A stretch of 64,000 bases of DNA, from NCBI GenBank assembly GCA_013115145.1, contig JAAPAO010000006.1, positions 124,001-188,000 on the forward strand, written 5' to 3'. The notes under the pieces were generated by a model. The model was not told the DNA's origin, did no database searches, and saw nothing but the letters and a program-made list of their open reading frames with translations. The position numbers and the translations under genes were made by a program. Shown here in pieces: positions 13,669-24,627 of the stretch (the stretch's first letter is position 1; every line of letters begins with the position of its first letter). The stretch comes from Perkinsus chesapeaki. Its lineage: Eukaryota; Perkinsozoa; Perkinsida; Perkinsidae.

Positions 13669-14690
13669 GGCTACGATTCCCTTTGTCGCCTAGCATTTGG
13701 CTCAGGAATCGAATGATCAGGAGACCGGAAAACAGACCTATGTTTACGCTAAGTCAAACTCCTATAAGAGTAGAGAGAACGAAGAGGGCGGGAGAATGCC
13801 GTAGGTGTATGATGACATCTCATAATATCGTGGTTTGACTAGGCCCTGCTGAGTATCACCTATTATCAGTACACAAAGATGGTTCAACTGCGGACACTTT
13901 GCCGTGCCGCATGTTACGGTAGTACCTTGGGAGTCACCCGATGTTTTTAGACTTTGTTGGATAATAAATTTATCGATCTCGAGAGGAGATTTCAGAACTA
14001 AAGTGCCTCCTTCCCCGGTTCGCTTTATGAGTCTTTCCTTCCTTTCTGTCGTGATCGGTCGTGTGTGTACCATTGTGTAGTCGTTTTCGTTCTCCAGGGT
14101 AGTATGCAACGTTACTCGTGGCTAGATGCACATTAATGTTAGCGATCTGTGCGACTTGCCTCATGTTATTGCCATGGTCTTGTGCGAGTGTTTTTCTATC
14201 AGGTGGGATGTTAGGTGCTGTAATGGCTTGTTGCATGTTATTGATACTCCATTGTTTGTATTCGAAGGTTGACAGTAGGTTTCGGAGTGATGTTTCTGTT
14301 TGCCAATGTTGTCGCGTTTTCGTAAGTGCGGATATCTCTTTTGAGAAACGGCCCTTTTTTGAAGAGTCCAGACTTCAGCCTCTGGAGGTAAGTGTACGTA
14401 CCCAAGAGTACTACTCAGCGGTAAACGGTGAAACTAATAGCCGAGTAATCACAGTACGTGGTATTGCGGGTGTGATGTACGATAATATTTGTCTTCATAT
14501 CGGAGGCTGGGGGCTTTAAAGCACGGCCTTAAATATTCGCAGACGCAACTTCGTCTTAGGTGCTTCGTCCTACAGTGTTTTCATCTCCAAACAGTTGCCT
14601 TACAGTAGTTGAGTTATCAGGAGCGACGTCAATCTAGCCTACAATGTAAGGTTATCTACTTGACGGCTTATCTCAAGTCGGTGGTTCAGC
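13669..14690. other. About 1 kb without a supportable gene
   Basis: Open frames of 115 codons (minus, 13762-14109) and 133 codons (plus, 14118-14519) occur here. The plus frame is hydrophobic with two possible membrane helices, but neither shows motifs, good splice structure or family likeness. Near 14525 lies the string CGGCCTTAAATATT, which is also found at about 18384. Confidence 0.4.
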
Positions 14691-14772
14691 GACAGCGTGT
14701 CCGAGTGGTTAAGGAGGTGGACTAGAAATCCACTGGGCTCTGCCCGCGCAGGTTCGAATCCTGCCGCTGTCG
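14691..14772 (+). tRNA. trnS-AGA: tRNA-Ser (AGA)
   Basis: An 82-base cloverleaf with acceptor stem GACAGCG/CGCTGTC and discriminator G, D arm with TGGTTAAGG, anticodon stem GTGGA/TCCAC around loop CTAGAAA (anticodon AGA), the long variable arm expected of serine tRNAs, and T arm GCAGG-TTCGAAT-CCTGC. No intron and no encoded CCA. Confidence 0.96.
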
Positions 14773-15391
14773 TTTTGATATATTCAGCGCAACAACGACG
14801 ACAGCGTGGCACAAAATACATTGCGATCGCCACAAAATACAACCGCCGTCATTCATTTTAAATCTCATCATATACCCTTAACAGACTGCGACTATAAGAT
14901 GAACTTCTTGAGTACCCGAAAGGGCAATGCAACTGAACGTTATCGTAAACGAAGAAGCTCGTTCTTTCTTCACCAGCCTGCGTTTTAAATTGCGACACTG
15001 ATTAATGAATGTCTTTGTGTACTAAGATTCGTCAATGAATAGCTGTCTGTTTAGCCTCCTGTGTTGTTTCAAGCTCTGGTTCACTCTCTGCTCAGGTGGT
15101 CCCAGTGTAGGTGAACAATAAGTGTCATATATTGAATCTAGGTATGAATTTGGAAATGGAACTACGGAACCGCGTCGGAATTATTGATAGTCATATTTAT
15201 TACTAATAAATTATTAGTTTTATATGAGCATTTCGTTTCATTAGCACCATAAAGCAAAGAGAGACGGCGACTGCACCTCGTAGTATTCGCTCGCCCAACT
15301 GGTTACTGCGCGAAACGCTCCCATTTGAGCACGTATTTTCGGAGGGTCTGTGGAAACTTTGTTTCTAGAGATTTGTTTTCTCTTGATTTGA
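14773..15391. other. Intergenic, AT-rich in part, no gene seen
   Basis: About 620 bases between tRNA-Ser and the lipid kinase. It contains an AT-rich near-palindrome around 15201-15217 (ACTAATAAATTATTAGT) and no convincing coding region. Confidence 0.45.
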
Positions 15392-17647
15392 ATGCCATTG
15401 TTCGGAGGAGGTTCGGATCTCGGGGCATTCTCGTCTGTGCTAGTAAAGCACACGACGTATCGCTCCGAGCGGGCCAAAGTTGTAAGGCGGTCTTGGAAGG
15501 CGTAACCTGTCTCATGGTGCGTTTCAGGATGCTACGGAAGATTTTTCTTATACCGAGTGCAAGTTGCTCAACAAAAAGGGGCTTCTTGTGCACATTAAAG
15601 TGGATATGGACGCTCAGGAGTGGGTCCTAGCGGCCGGCCACCATAGAGTTTACGTGCCCCTTTTGGATGTTGTGGGAGCAAAGGCCATCATTGAAGAGGA
15701 TAAGAAAGGCGAGAGCTACAGGCTAGATGTCTGGGTATGTCCCCAACAGTACCTTAAGCCGTCAGTTCGAATACTGAAGCAAATGAGATGTAGGTTAATG
15801 TCGTGTTTGTTATCGGGATCATTGTGTCTTTTTAGTGACTTTTGATTGTGAGGAAGCTCGAAGTGAGTGGTATGAAAAACTGAGGGCAAAACATCCAGCT
15901 GGGAAGGTGCTGGTTTTTGTGAATCCCTATGGAGGGAAAAGGATTGGGAGAGAGCTTTTTCGCAAGTATCTGAAGCCAATGTTCACTATAGCGGATGTTG
16001 AGTGAGTCTCAGCTCTTAGTGTTTATATTCGACACAGGCTGTCGTTCAGATATGATAAAATAGAGACGACACACAGGATGCATATTCAGGAGGAATGCGA
16101 GGATCTCAGTGTTGATACCTATCGGATGGTCATTGTCATTGGTGGTGATGGCACTGTGGATGAAGCAGTCAACGGGCTGTCTCGAAATCCTGATCCTCGA
16201 GCACGATTTGTTCCCGTGGGCCAACTACCAGGCGGCACGGCAAATGCTCTGGCGGAAGTTCGCGGGGTGGATAATCCTGTAACTGCATCCTTCTATGCTG
16301 CCAAGGGGACGTATCGACCTCTGGATGTCATGAAAGTTACCAATGAGACCGGTACAATAGATCTCATTGCCACTTGCATGGGTAGGAGGGACCATATTTT
16401 TAGTATTTGGTGTATTGTCTCCTTCCTCAGTATCTCTTGGTTTTATTTCTTTTGTGAATATGAAAGCCAGTGGCTGGAGGGATCGGCTCGGAACTGCCAG
16501 GTGAGGAAATCGATTGTTGAGTATTTCCATTGGTGATTCCAGGTATGGTGTGTGTGGCGCTCGTAGCGTATTCTGCGCAAAGGTCACAGACTACGAAGCT
16601 GATGTTAAGGTCATTCACAACCAGTAATCTGGGAGATATTGCTTTCGTAAAATTGGCTATGTTTTATTTTAGAGACGAAGTCTACACACCAACTCATTCA
16701 CGGGATAACCTTGGCCGTGACTCTAGCCCTTATGCGGAGACTCAGAGGAGTACCGGCAGCAACACGAGTGCTGGCGAAGTTAGTACTACTGTGGGGAGCA
16801 CTGAGACAACGAGCGTGGAAAAAACAAGAAGTGATAAAGGAAGTTATGATATAATTAGCCCCGAGCTCTTCAGAGACGTTTACAATAAACACGTTGTAAG
16901 CAGGCGACCTCCTGTCGGCTTGCTTGAAAGTTTCCGCCCTTCAGTACCCACCGCCAAAAAACTTTGCGCCACCTTCGATTGACGAGGAAGGAAATGAACT
17001 GAGAAGAGGACAGAGCATGTTCTTGACGACCAATCGCAATAAAGTAGCGTTATTCAGAGACTACAACTAGTTTGAATTTTTTATCATCTATAGGTTCAAC
17101 TATTACATTACTTTTCGCTGATTGGCCTACAGAAGTCAGCAACAGCTCTGAAGGACGCATCTGGAGAACATCCTACTTTCGATATTGAGTAAGCTATTCC
17201 TTAGAAATCTGCAGTATCATAACAGCATGGTATTTATGCACATGTAACATTTATATCTATAGTTCATACTGCACTGTTTGCTTCCCGAGGCATTGGAAGG
17301 CACTAATAGTATTATGGCCACTTTCTTGCCTTCATGGGAATAACACATATGTCGGGAATGTACGGTGCTGCTCTTAGGCATGGCGTACAACGTGTGGAAT
17401 TGAAACCAAAAGGAAAGATTGCCAACAAGCACCAGATAGCATATAGCATCGTAAGCTATCGCACTGGTGGTGATAGGAGTGATGATGTTTAATTCAGGAT
17501 GGAGAATGTTATTGGTCGGACTCTACTGTCGCTGTTACATACCTTCCGAACTATTGCTATATGGTTGGACATCCTATTCCCGGAACTGACCAAGCAGACG
17601 CGACTCTGACTAGAGCGTCATATTTACAGGTCATTGGGGGTCTGTGA
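15392..17647 (+). CDS. Sphingosine kinase-like lipid kinase (diacylglycerol kinase catalytic fold)
   Basis: ATP-dependent lipid kinase of the sphingosine/ceramide/diacylglycerol kinase superfamily. Exons in consistent phase: 15392-15481, 15528-15789, 15836-16001, 16050-16381, 16431-16500, 16543-16623, 16673-16895, 16945-17043, then from 17094. Signatures are KVLVFVNPYGGKR, the nucleotide-binding IGGDGTVDEAVNGL, GQLPGGTANALAE, SLGFISFVNMKASGWRDRLG, RYGVCGARSVF and a late DGE motif (SIDGECYW, about 17495). The first 160 residues form a pre-catalytic region. A Ser/Thr-rich linker (TGSNTSAGEVSTTVGSTETT) sits between catalytic subdomains, where sphingosine kinases carry their variable insert. The splice between about 17188 and 17315 is unresolved. 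The exact substrate cannot be told from sequence alone. Confidence 0.85.
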
Positions 17648-18810
17648 GAAGGGGCAATACCTAGGGGGTCGGAAGGGCCGCGTTACTACGGAATGGTACA
17701 CAAGATGAACTTTGTTGGAATTAATGTGAATGTACCTCATGCATTTAATGATGAGCCTGTGTGCCCAAAGTGATGCCATGGATTATAATTATTGATTATG
17801 TATTAGAAGCAGAGTTCGTGCTGATTTTGTAAAATTAATGGCCCAGTGTATAACGGCGCAAATCGAGTGGTCGAATTGATGTCTTAGCTGATATTTGAAT
17901 CTTAACTAATCTAGATGGTACCCTAGGAATGAAGTGCTCCAAGGGATGAATTAATAATGATATTGTAAAATCTCATCGTCTACTTTTTCTCCGTCTGTAT
18001 GTATAATGGTAAAATCTGATACCAGAACACAGGGCAAGTAGAAGTGCCAACGTTGAAACCCACGCTGAAATCACACATAATAGCACTGTATTTACACAGC
18101 CTTGCAGGGATAGTCAGTGTGGGTACTGTTGATTTCGGCGGTGTGAATCTTAATATCTCAGGCGCCAAGATCAATCACTGAGACAGGGCTGGTAACGGGC
18201 CGTATTTGACGAAGGGCGGCAAGTCGAGTAATATCACGTGACTGATAATTCGCCACAAAGTAGAACGTACCGTCACTTTTATTGTAATTTCAATTCTATT
18301 GCTCCTTCGCCTAACATTACTAAATCAGACCCCATTTTGTAATATATATTTTTGGCCCCGGCCTTTTGACACTCTAAGGCGGCGGCCTTAAATATTATGT
18401 ATGTCCTTTCATTCAATGTACTGTCGTTAGACTCTTCCTTATTTACAAGCATTCTTGATATTATGTCGCCTAGTACCGCCTTTCCCTTCGTACTGCTTCC
18501 TAGTTATCGACTTCTGCTGTTCACTGTCAACTTTCTATCTGTCTGTCGTTGGTCGTATAGTAGTGCCGTGACACTATTAGAAAGGTTAGGTTCCTCTCAG
18601 TAGGGGCTGTAGATAGTAATACAGGAGAAGATATTACGAGTAGATTATTACATTTGTACCAAACTGAACATTCTGTTGTTATTATTATACCATACAATGT
18701 CTTCGAAGGCGACAGTTCTGTGTGTACTTATCGTGATTGATGTGATTGTTGAGTTAATGCAAAATGAGTATCCTACCCAAGTGTACAGTTGTCTTTCTTG
18801 TTTGTTGAAT
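17648..18810. other. About 1.1 kb without a supportable gene
   Basis: No open frame here has family likeness or good splice structure. The region holds the 3' end of the lipid kinase gene, an AT-rich stretch, and at 18384-18397 the string CGGCCTTAAATATT, which also occurs near 14525. Confidence 0.45.
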
Positions 18811-19681
18811 ATGGTGTCTCGCAAGTCCTCAATGCGACGTACGCTGGCAGATTTCCGTCCATCACCCAGTGGTCCAGTGAGTGAGAGAGAGTTGTGGCCT
18901 GACAGACCTAACTCGGCGGACACAGGTAATGGTCGGATAGTTAGGTTAGGTTGTCTGATTTTCATTTGTCACAGAGAATCCGATTGTGAGAGCTCGACCG
19001 GGTGGATTACTTGCATTCGATAGGAAAGACCTCCATATACGGAGTAAGTATTTATTCGTTGAAGGTACTATGCTTCTTTAAGAAGCCTTCTTACGTCCGT
19101 ACCATGCGCGCTGAAATCGAACTACGTAGCCCCGCGATTCGCGGGCCGCGAATGCATTTTCCCGTGTTTTCCCAGGCTGTCCAAGTCTCCAAGCCTGTGG
19201 TTCTACGACACTTAACGCCCCCGCTGCTGATCCCCCTAGCTGTTTTCATACACCGCCCTTTTATACTAGTGACATGAGGAAAAGGCAGCCTAAGTAGTAA
19301 CTTACCTAGGCTTTCAGTTGCAGCATTGGTCCGATTATTACAGTCACTTGACGGAGCTAGATAGGCTGAGGTTGCCCCGCTGGGAGTCTTGTGCTGCCGA
19401 CGACTTTCGTTTTGGAAACCGTCGTAGAGGCCATCGTCAAGGTTCGCTGGATGCGGCCTTGAGAGGTACTACCTACTCTTCTGTATCTAGTATTGCAGAG
19501 GCTTGCTTCAGAGGGTCCTTTGGTCTTAAATGCAGTGCCTGGATACTTCGGACATGTGCCTAGTAAATATGTGGAGAACGTATACGGGCTGCCATTCATG
19601 CGAGCGAATGCGACTGTAGCATCTCTTCCGTCTCTTACCGAAGAAGACAAGGCTGTAATCTGGGCAGGAGGTTGTACGTAG
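18811..19681 (+). CDS. Protein with GYxGHVP motif, possibly flagellar microtubule-associated
   Basis: The ATG at 18811 opens an exon (MVSRKSSMRRTLADFRPSPS) ending at 18925. The phase fits a second exon 18975-19043 (VRARPGGLLAFDRKDLHIR). The last two exons are well supported: one containing SDYYSHLTELDRLRLPRWES joins across a 49-nt intron (from about 19440) to the final exon, which reads VPGYFGHVPSKYVENVYG and ends at the stop 19679-19681. Short Gly-Tyr-x-Gly-x-x-Pro repeats followed by an EN-G motif are known from ciliary microtubule inner proteins of the FAM166/CIMIP2 kind, so a flagellar role is a reasonable guess for a protist with a flagellate stage. The middle exon (about 19080-19270) has more than one open frame and its junctions are unresolved. 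Confidence 0.45.
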
Positions 19682-19973
19682 AGTGCATGTCGTAGACTAG
19701 GATATTCAACTAAAATTACATAGCTTGCATATCCTTTCTCAATCGTAGAATCATCAGGAATGGACACTTTGGACTCCATGGAGGGGAGTTATATTTTCTC
19801 TCTGTAGATAATCATTACTATTTCCCAACTATCTAAGCGTTCTTTGCTTGGATGCTGGCTGCAGAACTCTTCCAGCTCTCCGCTGCTTATGTTTTGATAA
19901 ATTATTATCAGACCTTAGCTCTCTCTTGCATAGGTTATTCAGCACAGCACAGAAAATTCTGTTACATTTCTAG

Positions 19974-20448
19974 GCGCTGAAATGGAAAATTGAAGTCGGC
20001 GGAGCATCGAAGGCTAAGAGAATGCGAAGGCACATTGAAGTACAACGTTCAGCGTCTAGTCTTGAGGCATAGTTTCCGTTTCAGATGGCAGATAGAGCCA
20101 GGCGACGAGCTATGCGGCACCTCGAGCATCGTCACTCAACAGCTGTTAGGACCTGGTGTGCTAATATGGAGAACCCTACCAAGCTGCATAACGCTGTAAG
20201 AGCCCTCAAGTTCATCGTAACTTACCGTGAGAGTTTCAAGTCGTATAAAGTCTTATCATTGCACGTGTTGGCTGATCTACGCGGTTAGCAACGATCCTCT
20301 CGATGCCTCAGCTCGACTGGGTATTACTTGCTTATGTCAGTGGCGAGATTACGGGATAGTCGGATACAAGGGCTTCAAGCCTTTCTGGAAAACAGACAAG
20401 GATTTCCATCTACAGTATGGAAAACGTCGATGGACTCTGATGTACTGA
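19974..20448 (+). CDS. Hypothetical basic protein, 5' end not found
   Basis: Unrecognised. An exon after an AG at 19973 reads ALKWKIEVGGASKAKRMRRH. A GT-AG intron of about 46 nt from about 20039 joins it to ADRARRRAMRHLEHRH and MENPTKLHNAVRAL, up to about 20280. The 3' part has two alternative frames (one ending WTLMY at 20448), depending on which short intron near 20285 is removed. The protein is rich in Arg and His and probably helical. No start codon with support was found between 19682 and 19973, so the model is partial. Confidence 0.4.
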
Positions 20449-20935
20449 TGTGACACGCTCTTCAGGAAACGAGAGCTGGGCAAGCCTAATCCTCCGTATC
20501 TCCCAAAGGCTTCCTATCACACTATTCTTGTAGGCTTAGCGAAGGTTATCCGATGGGCCTGATCTGTTTACCTCGCTTAGGTGCAACCCAACTAAGCGTT
20601 TTCGCTTTAGTGATCCTCATGGCTGATTGAATTGCTGTTGTTGAGTTGGCTTAGTCTGATAAATTATCAGTGTTAATACAGTTATAGCGTGAAACGGCCC
20701 TTACTTTACGAGGTAGCTTCTGGCAAATAAGGGAGTAGGCATAGTGATGTTTCCTACTCGTAGTGGCATTGATAATTTGCCTGGTTGGCAGCAAATAATT
20801 CACTTACTCAACATCCTTCTCACGTTGGGTAGTCGATCAGCCTCGACTTGTAATGAGGGGGATCCCCGTCCAGGTGTTTAGGGTGTGATCGTTTGTTACT
20901 AATGTCTCATTTATAGTTTATCATTTGATGTGCCA
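20449..20935. other. Intergenic, no gene seen
   Basis: About 490 bases without a supportable gene. A short near-palindrome CTGATAAATTATCAG lies near 20656, and a similar string (GATAAATTATTATCAG) occurs near 19895. Confidence 0.4.
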
Positions 20936-21660
20936 ATGGCTCGTACAAAGAAGGGGAAAGTAGGCTCCTCACCAGAGCCTGCTGTTTCTGCCTCTACCTC
21001 GGGGAATTTACTGAATTGTGTTTCGGCATGCCCTAAGACTGGCAGGGCACGTATAGCAATACGAGCGAAGCCAGGCGCTAAGGTACTAAGTGGGTTTGCA
21101 GGTCGAGTCGAGTCTCATGTAAGTACGTGCCTTCTCTAACGGAGACGACATTATTTGATACGAAGGCCAGAGCTGATACAATACTAATAATTGTAATTGT
21201 ACCGTAATTTTACAGCAGCGGTTAGTCTCATGCTTATGGGCAAGTGTATTGCTTGTGCCTTGTGCGTATTTCGCGGTGAAGTAATCTTGAAAGTTTTGTG
21301 TATGTGGTTCTTAATTATGATGCTTTCTCAGGTGTCCTGTCTAGCTGGTGTAGATGCTACAGGATTACTCGGGGTACAGCTGAATGCTCCAGCAAGAGAT
21401 GGCGAGGCTAATGAAGAGCTCATACAGTTCGTAGCGAAGACCGTTTTGGGTGTCAAGAAGAAGGATGTTACTTTAATACAGGTTGGACTCGAGCTATCTC
21501 GGATTCTCTATAGCCAGACGAGATCACTGTAGTTTCTACCCGATTCATCCGGGAAGTTTTTCAGGGTGCGAAAAGCCGAGAGAAGGTTGTCGAGGTGTCT
21601 GATGTGCTGACTGCTGTTGAGGTTTCAAGACTACTACAGAATGCCATTGATAGTTCCTAG
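20936..21660 (+). CDS. UPF0235 (DUF167, YggU/C15orf40-like) protein
   Basis: Three exons join in phase to 130 residues: 20936-21082, 21332-21481, 21565-21660. The conserved family blocks are all present: RIAIRAKPGAK, then GVQLNAPARDGEANEELI, VLGVKKKDVTL and GAKSREKVVEV. Human C15orf40 and bacterial YggU have the same order. The family is small, soluble and of unknown function, possibly nucleic-acid related by fold. Here the N-terminus carries an extra 45 or so residues, basic then Ser-rich, before the domain. Intron 1 (249 nt) is much longer than the local norm, and the exon could also be read further to 21118. I chose the earlier donor because it rebuilds the conserved core. Confidence 0.88.
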
Positions 21661-22639
21661 ATCGTCGTGCCAGAACTCGATTGCGTGGAATTGCGTTCCA
21701 GTGGGTTGGGTTGTAGAATATCCCGAGCATTCACACCGTACGTTGCCAAGTTGACGATGCATAGTATGGATCTAGTACCGGTATGCTATCTTTGCTCCCC
21801 CAGCATGGTTCATCACCCACTACGTGCTATCCTAAAATCACAGAGCTTCGCAAGGCTGGTTTTCATTCAATCATAGATTCACAGGAGTTTCACCCCCGTT
21901 ATGTAAAACGCTAGCGTAAGGCACATAAAGCATAACACAACACGTTAAACGCGAAACCCGTTTCACTGACGCGTATGAAAACGCGTAGCTATACCACTTC
22001 GGGTGCGGGGCCACAAGCTGACAGTCAGCTGCCCAGTCTGACGGGGGCGAGGAGAAGGGCCATCCCAGCTCAGAGGACCAGGGCGAGGCCTTGCAAGGAG
22101 AGCGCGGGCGTCGCCGAGCAAAAGCTAAGGCTAGAGCTGCTACGACAAAGGGCCGCAAAAGGGCGAGAGCCTCTAAGTGAGCAATCTAAATAGCGTGGCC
22201 GGTTCCATCGGTGACATTCAAGTTCGAAGTTTCGGAATTCCAGTTAGTGTTTCGTTAATAGTAGCATCGCGTTTGTACCCGTGTTTAACTCGCTATACCG
22301 TGTTATATTGCTTTCAAGTTGGAGTGTTTCACAGGTGTTGGGAGAAACGCGTTTTACTCACGCGTTAACGCGAAAAACGCGTTATAACGCGTTATGATGG
22401 AGGTGTAAAACGCGTTATTGCGTTTTTCGCTAGTGTGAACGGCTCTGAAGGTGTGTTGCCCCTTGTATTCTACTTCGATAAGTGGACCTATTGAATTGTT
22501 AGCCGAGCTTTAACGCGGTAGCCCTGCATGCTCAGCTACCTATTTATCGGGGGAGCTCCTTACTAACAGTGAATAGCATTCAACACTTTATCTCGCTCTT
22601 GTACGTCTATGAGAATATTAGCATATTTATTGCTTATTC
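21661..22639. other. Gene-poor stretch with a GC-rich basic open frame
   Basis: No firm gene. Between 22015 and 22190 a GC-rich segment reads, after a possible acceptor at about 22024, QSDGGEEKGHPSSEDQG and then a Lys/Arg/Ala-rich tail (RRRAKAKARAA) to a stop near 22177, as would the last exon of a nuclear protein. I found no upstream exon to attach. It is flanked on both sides by clusters of AACGCGTT-like palindromes, listed separately. Confidence 0.3.
21879..22440. repeat. Two clusters of AACGCG/CGCGTT palindromic motifs flanking a GC-rich core
   Basis: Around 21905-21993 and again, more densely, 22343-22432, the sequence repeats AACGCGTT-type strings (for example AAAACGCGTTATAACGCG would be read around 22376-22400, with MluI-like ACGCGT cores). 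The right cluster contains at least six CGCG cores in about 90 bases. The two clusters face each other across roughly 350 bases of GC-rich sequence, and both carry the string AAAACGC in opposite orientations. They could be degenerate terminal repeats of a small mobile element or a binding-site array. No target-site duplication was identified. Confidence 0.4.
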
Positions 22640-24515
22640 ATGTCCTCGCCTACCAAGAGCACCCCCTTGCCGGGTGCAGCCAATTTTAAAGGCAAGCAGC
22701 ACGATCCACTTTTCTATTCATCAAGCTACAATCAACATGCATCACACACTATGCAGTCCCGAGTGAACCACGGGTATGCTTTAGACGGCACTCATTATGG
22801 CCTAGAGATTCGCGGTTTCCCCGTTCAGACTGGATGCAGAATCTTCTGGTGTACGTGGCTTGCTTTCTGAGGAATATCGAGAGAGGCGACCTGAGTGAGT
22901 GAACAAGCCCTCCAAGGTAGTATTGTCATTATCAGGCCACCGGCTAAGTTCGACACTGAGCGCCTCAAAAGGGCATTTGATGTGTGTGACCTAGATCTGT
23001 CTGGGATACTCACAAAGGTGTCGATACTGACAACTTCATTTCATTATGGGCTCAAATTCAGGACAAGATGCGACATATTCTCGCTCTTTTGGGGCATGCG
23101 CTCGATGACGAAACTACTATTGACACAATGCTAGGTGCGTTTGAGATGCCTGCTCCGTGCATTGCACGCATCACCACGTCCCGAAACCAGGAGACCTTGT
23201 GTCAGAGATGGCCGATTGTGATGGTGATGGGCAAGTTACCTGGGACGATTTCGCTACTCTCTTCCGGAATCCTGCCCGAGCGCTAGAACGTGCTGATGCA
23301 CGGGAGGCTCGCATGAAACAGAAGCGGGAAGAAATTGAGAAGCAACATAGAAAGATGAGAAACCAACAACAGGAGTGGATAGTGGCTGTTCAGGAAGAGA
23401 AGATGCCGGACACAGAGGAAAACAAACTCCTCGGTGAACGTCGAGTTTACCCTCAGCACGTCCTTCAGAGCCTGTAGGTCTGTTCACGCAACTGACGGGT
23501 TCGGCTTCGATACGGCCTAGCGATTTAAAGCATATGTATAAACTGTTCAAGGATGCTGATACTGTGAGTTGACTGGCCTTTCGCGGACTAATCTACGTCG
23601 AATCATGCTCCAGAAGACACTACACTATTCGCCAGTTGGTGGCATTATCTTCCGGATAGATGGAGTAGCTGGGAACTCAACCCTGGGTCGTGAAAAGCCC
23701 AACGTTGGGCTGGTTTGACTCCTGTGCTCATATACGAATAAATACGAACATCAGGTTTTTGAACCGGGACGTTGGGGACAGAAATAGTTTCAGCTTTTAG
23801 TGCCGATCAGGACAATTCCGGTGAGCTCGAGCTCGATGAGTTTATGCGCATGTTCCCCGGTGAGGATGCCGCGTTGGTCCAGAGAATGTTCGATCTCTTC
23901 GATACAGATGGCAGTGGTAGCATAGAGCTCAAAGAGTTCATTATTGGTGAGGTTGCAGAGGCTTTAGCTGTCGGTCACCTGCTTGTGACGACTCTCCCCG
24001 CTTGTGTTCATAATCGGCCCTAGCACACAGATGCGCTTGTTTAGTGTTACCTCTCTCCCATGTGCTGTTATGCACATTGCTTTAGGACGTATCTTCGCAT
24101 TTACACGTATCTTTCGTTAGGACTATCCAGCCTTTCCAGTGTGTCTACTGTTGACAAGGTGAAGTTTGCATTTAATCTCTATGATTTGGATAATTCTGGT
24201 TTCCTCGATTACGGCGAGTTGTTGCAATTGTTAACTGCAGCTCAGGCAGGCATGGGAAAGATAAAAGAGTCAGATGTCCGAGCTCGGGTAGCCGCCATCT
24301 CGTTTAATTCGCTTCGCTGCAAGATGGCTCGTCAGGCAAGAGAAGTCTACTCTAAACTTGGCATTCTCGCAAATGAGGCTTCAAATGGTGACGATGAGTT
24401 GTACCCTCCATTGTCTTTTGAACAGTTTGTTAGCCTTGCGAGGGAGAGTCCCCAGTTACTGCTGCCAGCGCATGCTATTACTAAAAGAGCCACGGTACAA
24501 AAGCAAGCACGTTGA
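22640..24515 (+). CDS. Multi-EF-hand calcium-binding protein
   Basis: Cytosolic-type calcium sensor with at least four EF-hands. Exon 1 (22640-22762, MSSPTKSTPLPGAA) joins across a 45-nt intron to RFAVSPFRLDAESSG, then across another 45-nt intron to PPAKFDTERLKRAF. EF-hand loops visible: DLDLSGILTKDK (completed by removing a 44-nt intron at about 23017-23060), DCDGDGQVTWDD, DQDNSGELELDE, DTDGSGSIELKE and DLDNSGFLDYGE. A long charged helix (REARMKQKREEIEKQHRKM) lies between the second and third. A further loop begins KLFKDADT at about 23560, but the following exon (23580-23790) is not resolved. The stop is at 24513-24515. No kinase domain is attached, so this is not a CDPK. The calcineurin-B/recoverin-like spacing of the last pair suggests a sensor or structural role. 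Confidence 0.8.
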
Positions 24516-24627
24516 TATGTTTTGTGTTGTGTTCCCCTTATAGAAGACCAGACTTTCATTTGACTTAGTAGTTCGTTTTGGCACCTTCGAGTCCGTTCCA
24601 GTCCATCTTTCAATCCAGCCGTTCGAT

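Noticed and set aside
14118-14519. 133-codon plus-strand frame with two hydrophobic segments
   Set aside because: No homology, no splice context and composition near random. Listed only as part of the intergenic region.
16624-16672. Premature TAA in the lipid kinase after HNQ
   Set aside because: It is the beginning of a 49-nt GT-AG intron. Downstream exons continue in phase to a DGE-containing C-terminus.
19357-19779. 140-codon minus-strand open frame
   Set aside because: It is antisense to the GYxGHVP exons, which have better coding character and correct splice sites.
23000-23065. Frameshift inside the first EF-hand of the calcium-binding protein
   Set aside because: Removing a 44-nt GT-AG intron restores a normal EF-hand loop and the following helix DKMRHILALLGH.
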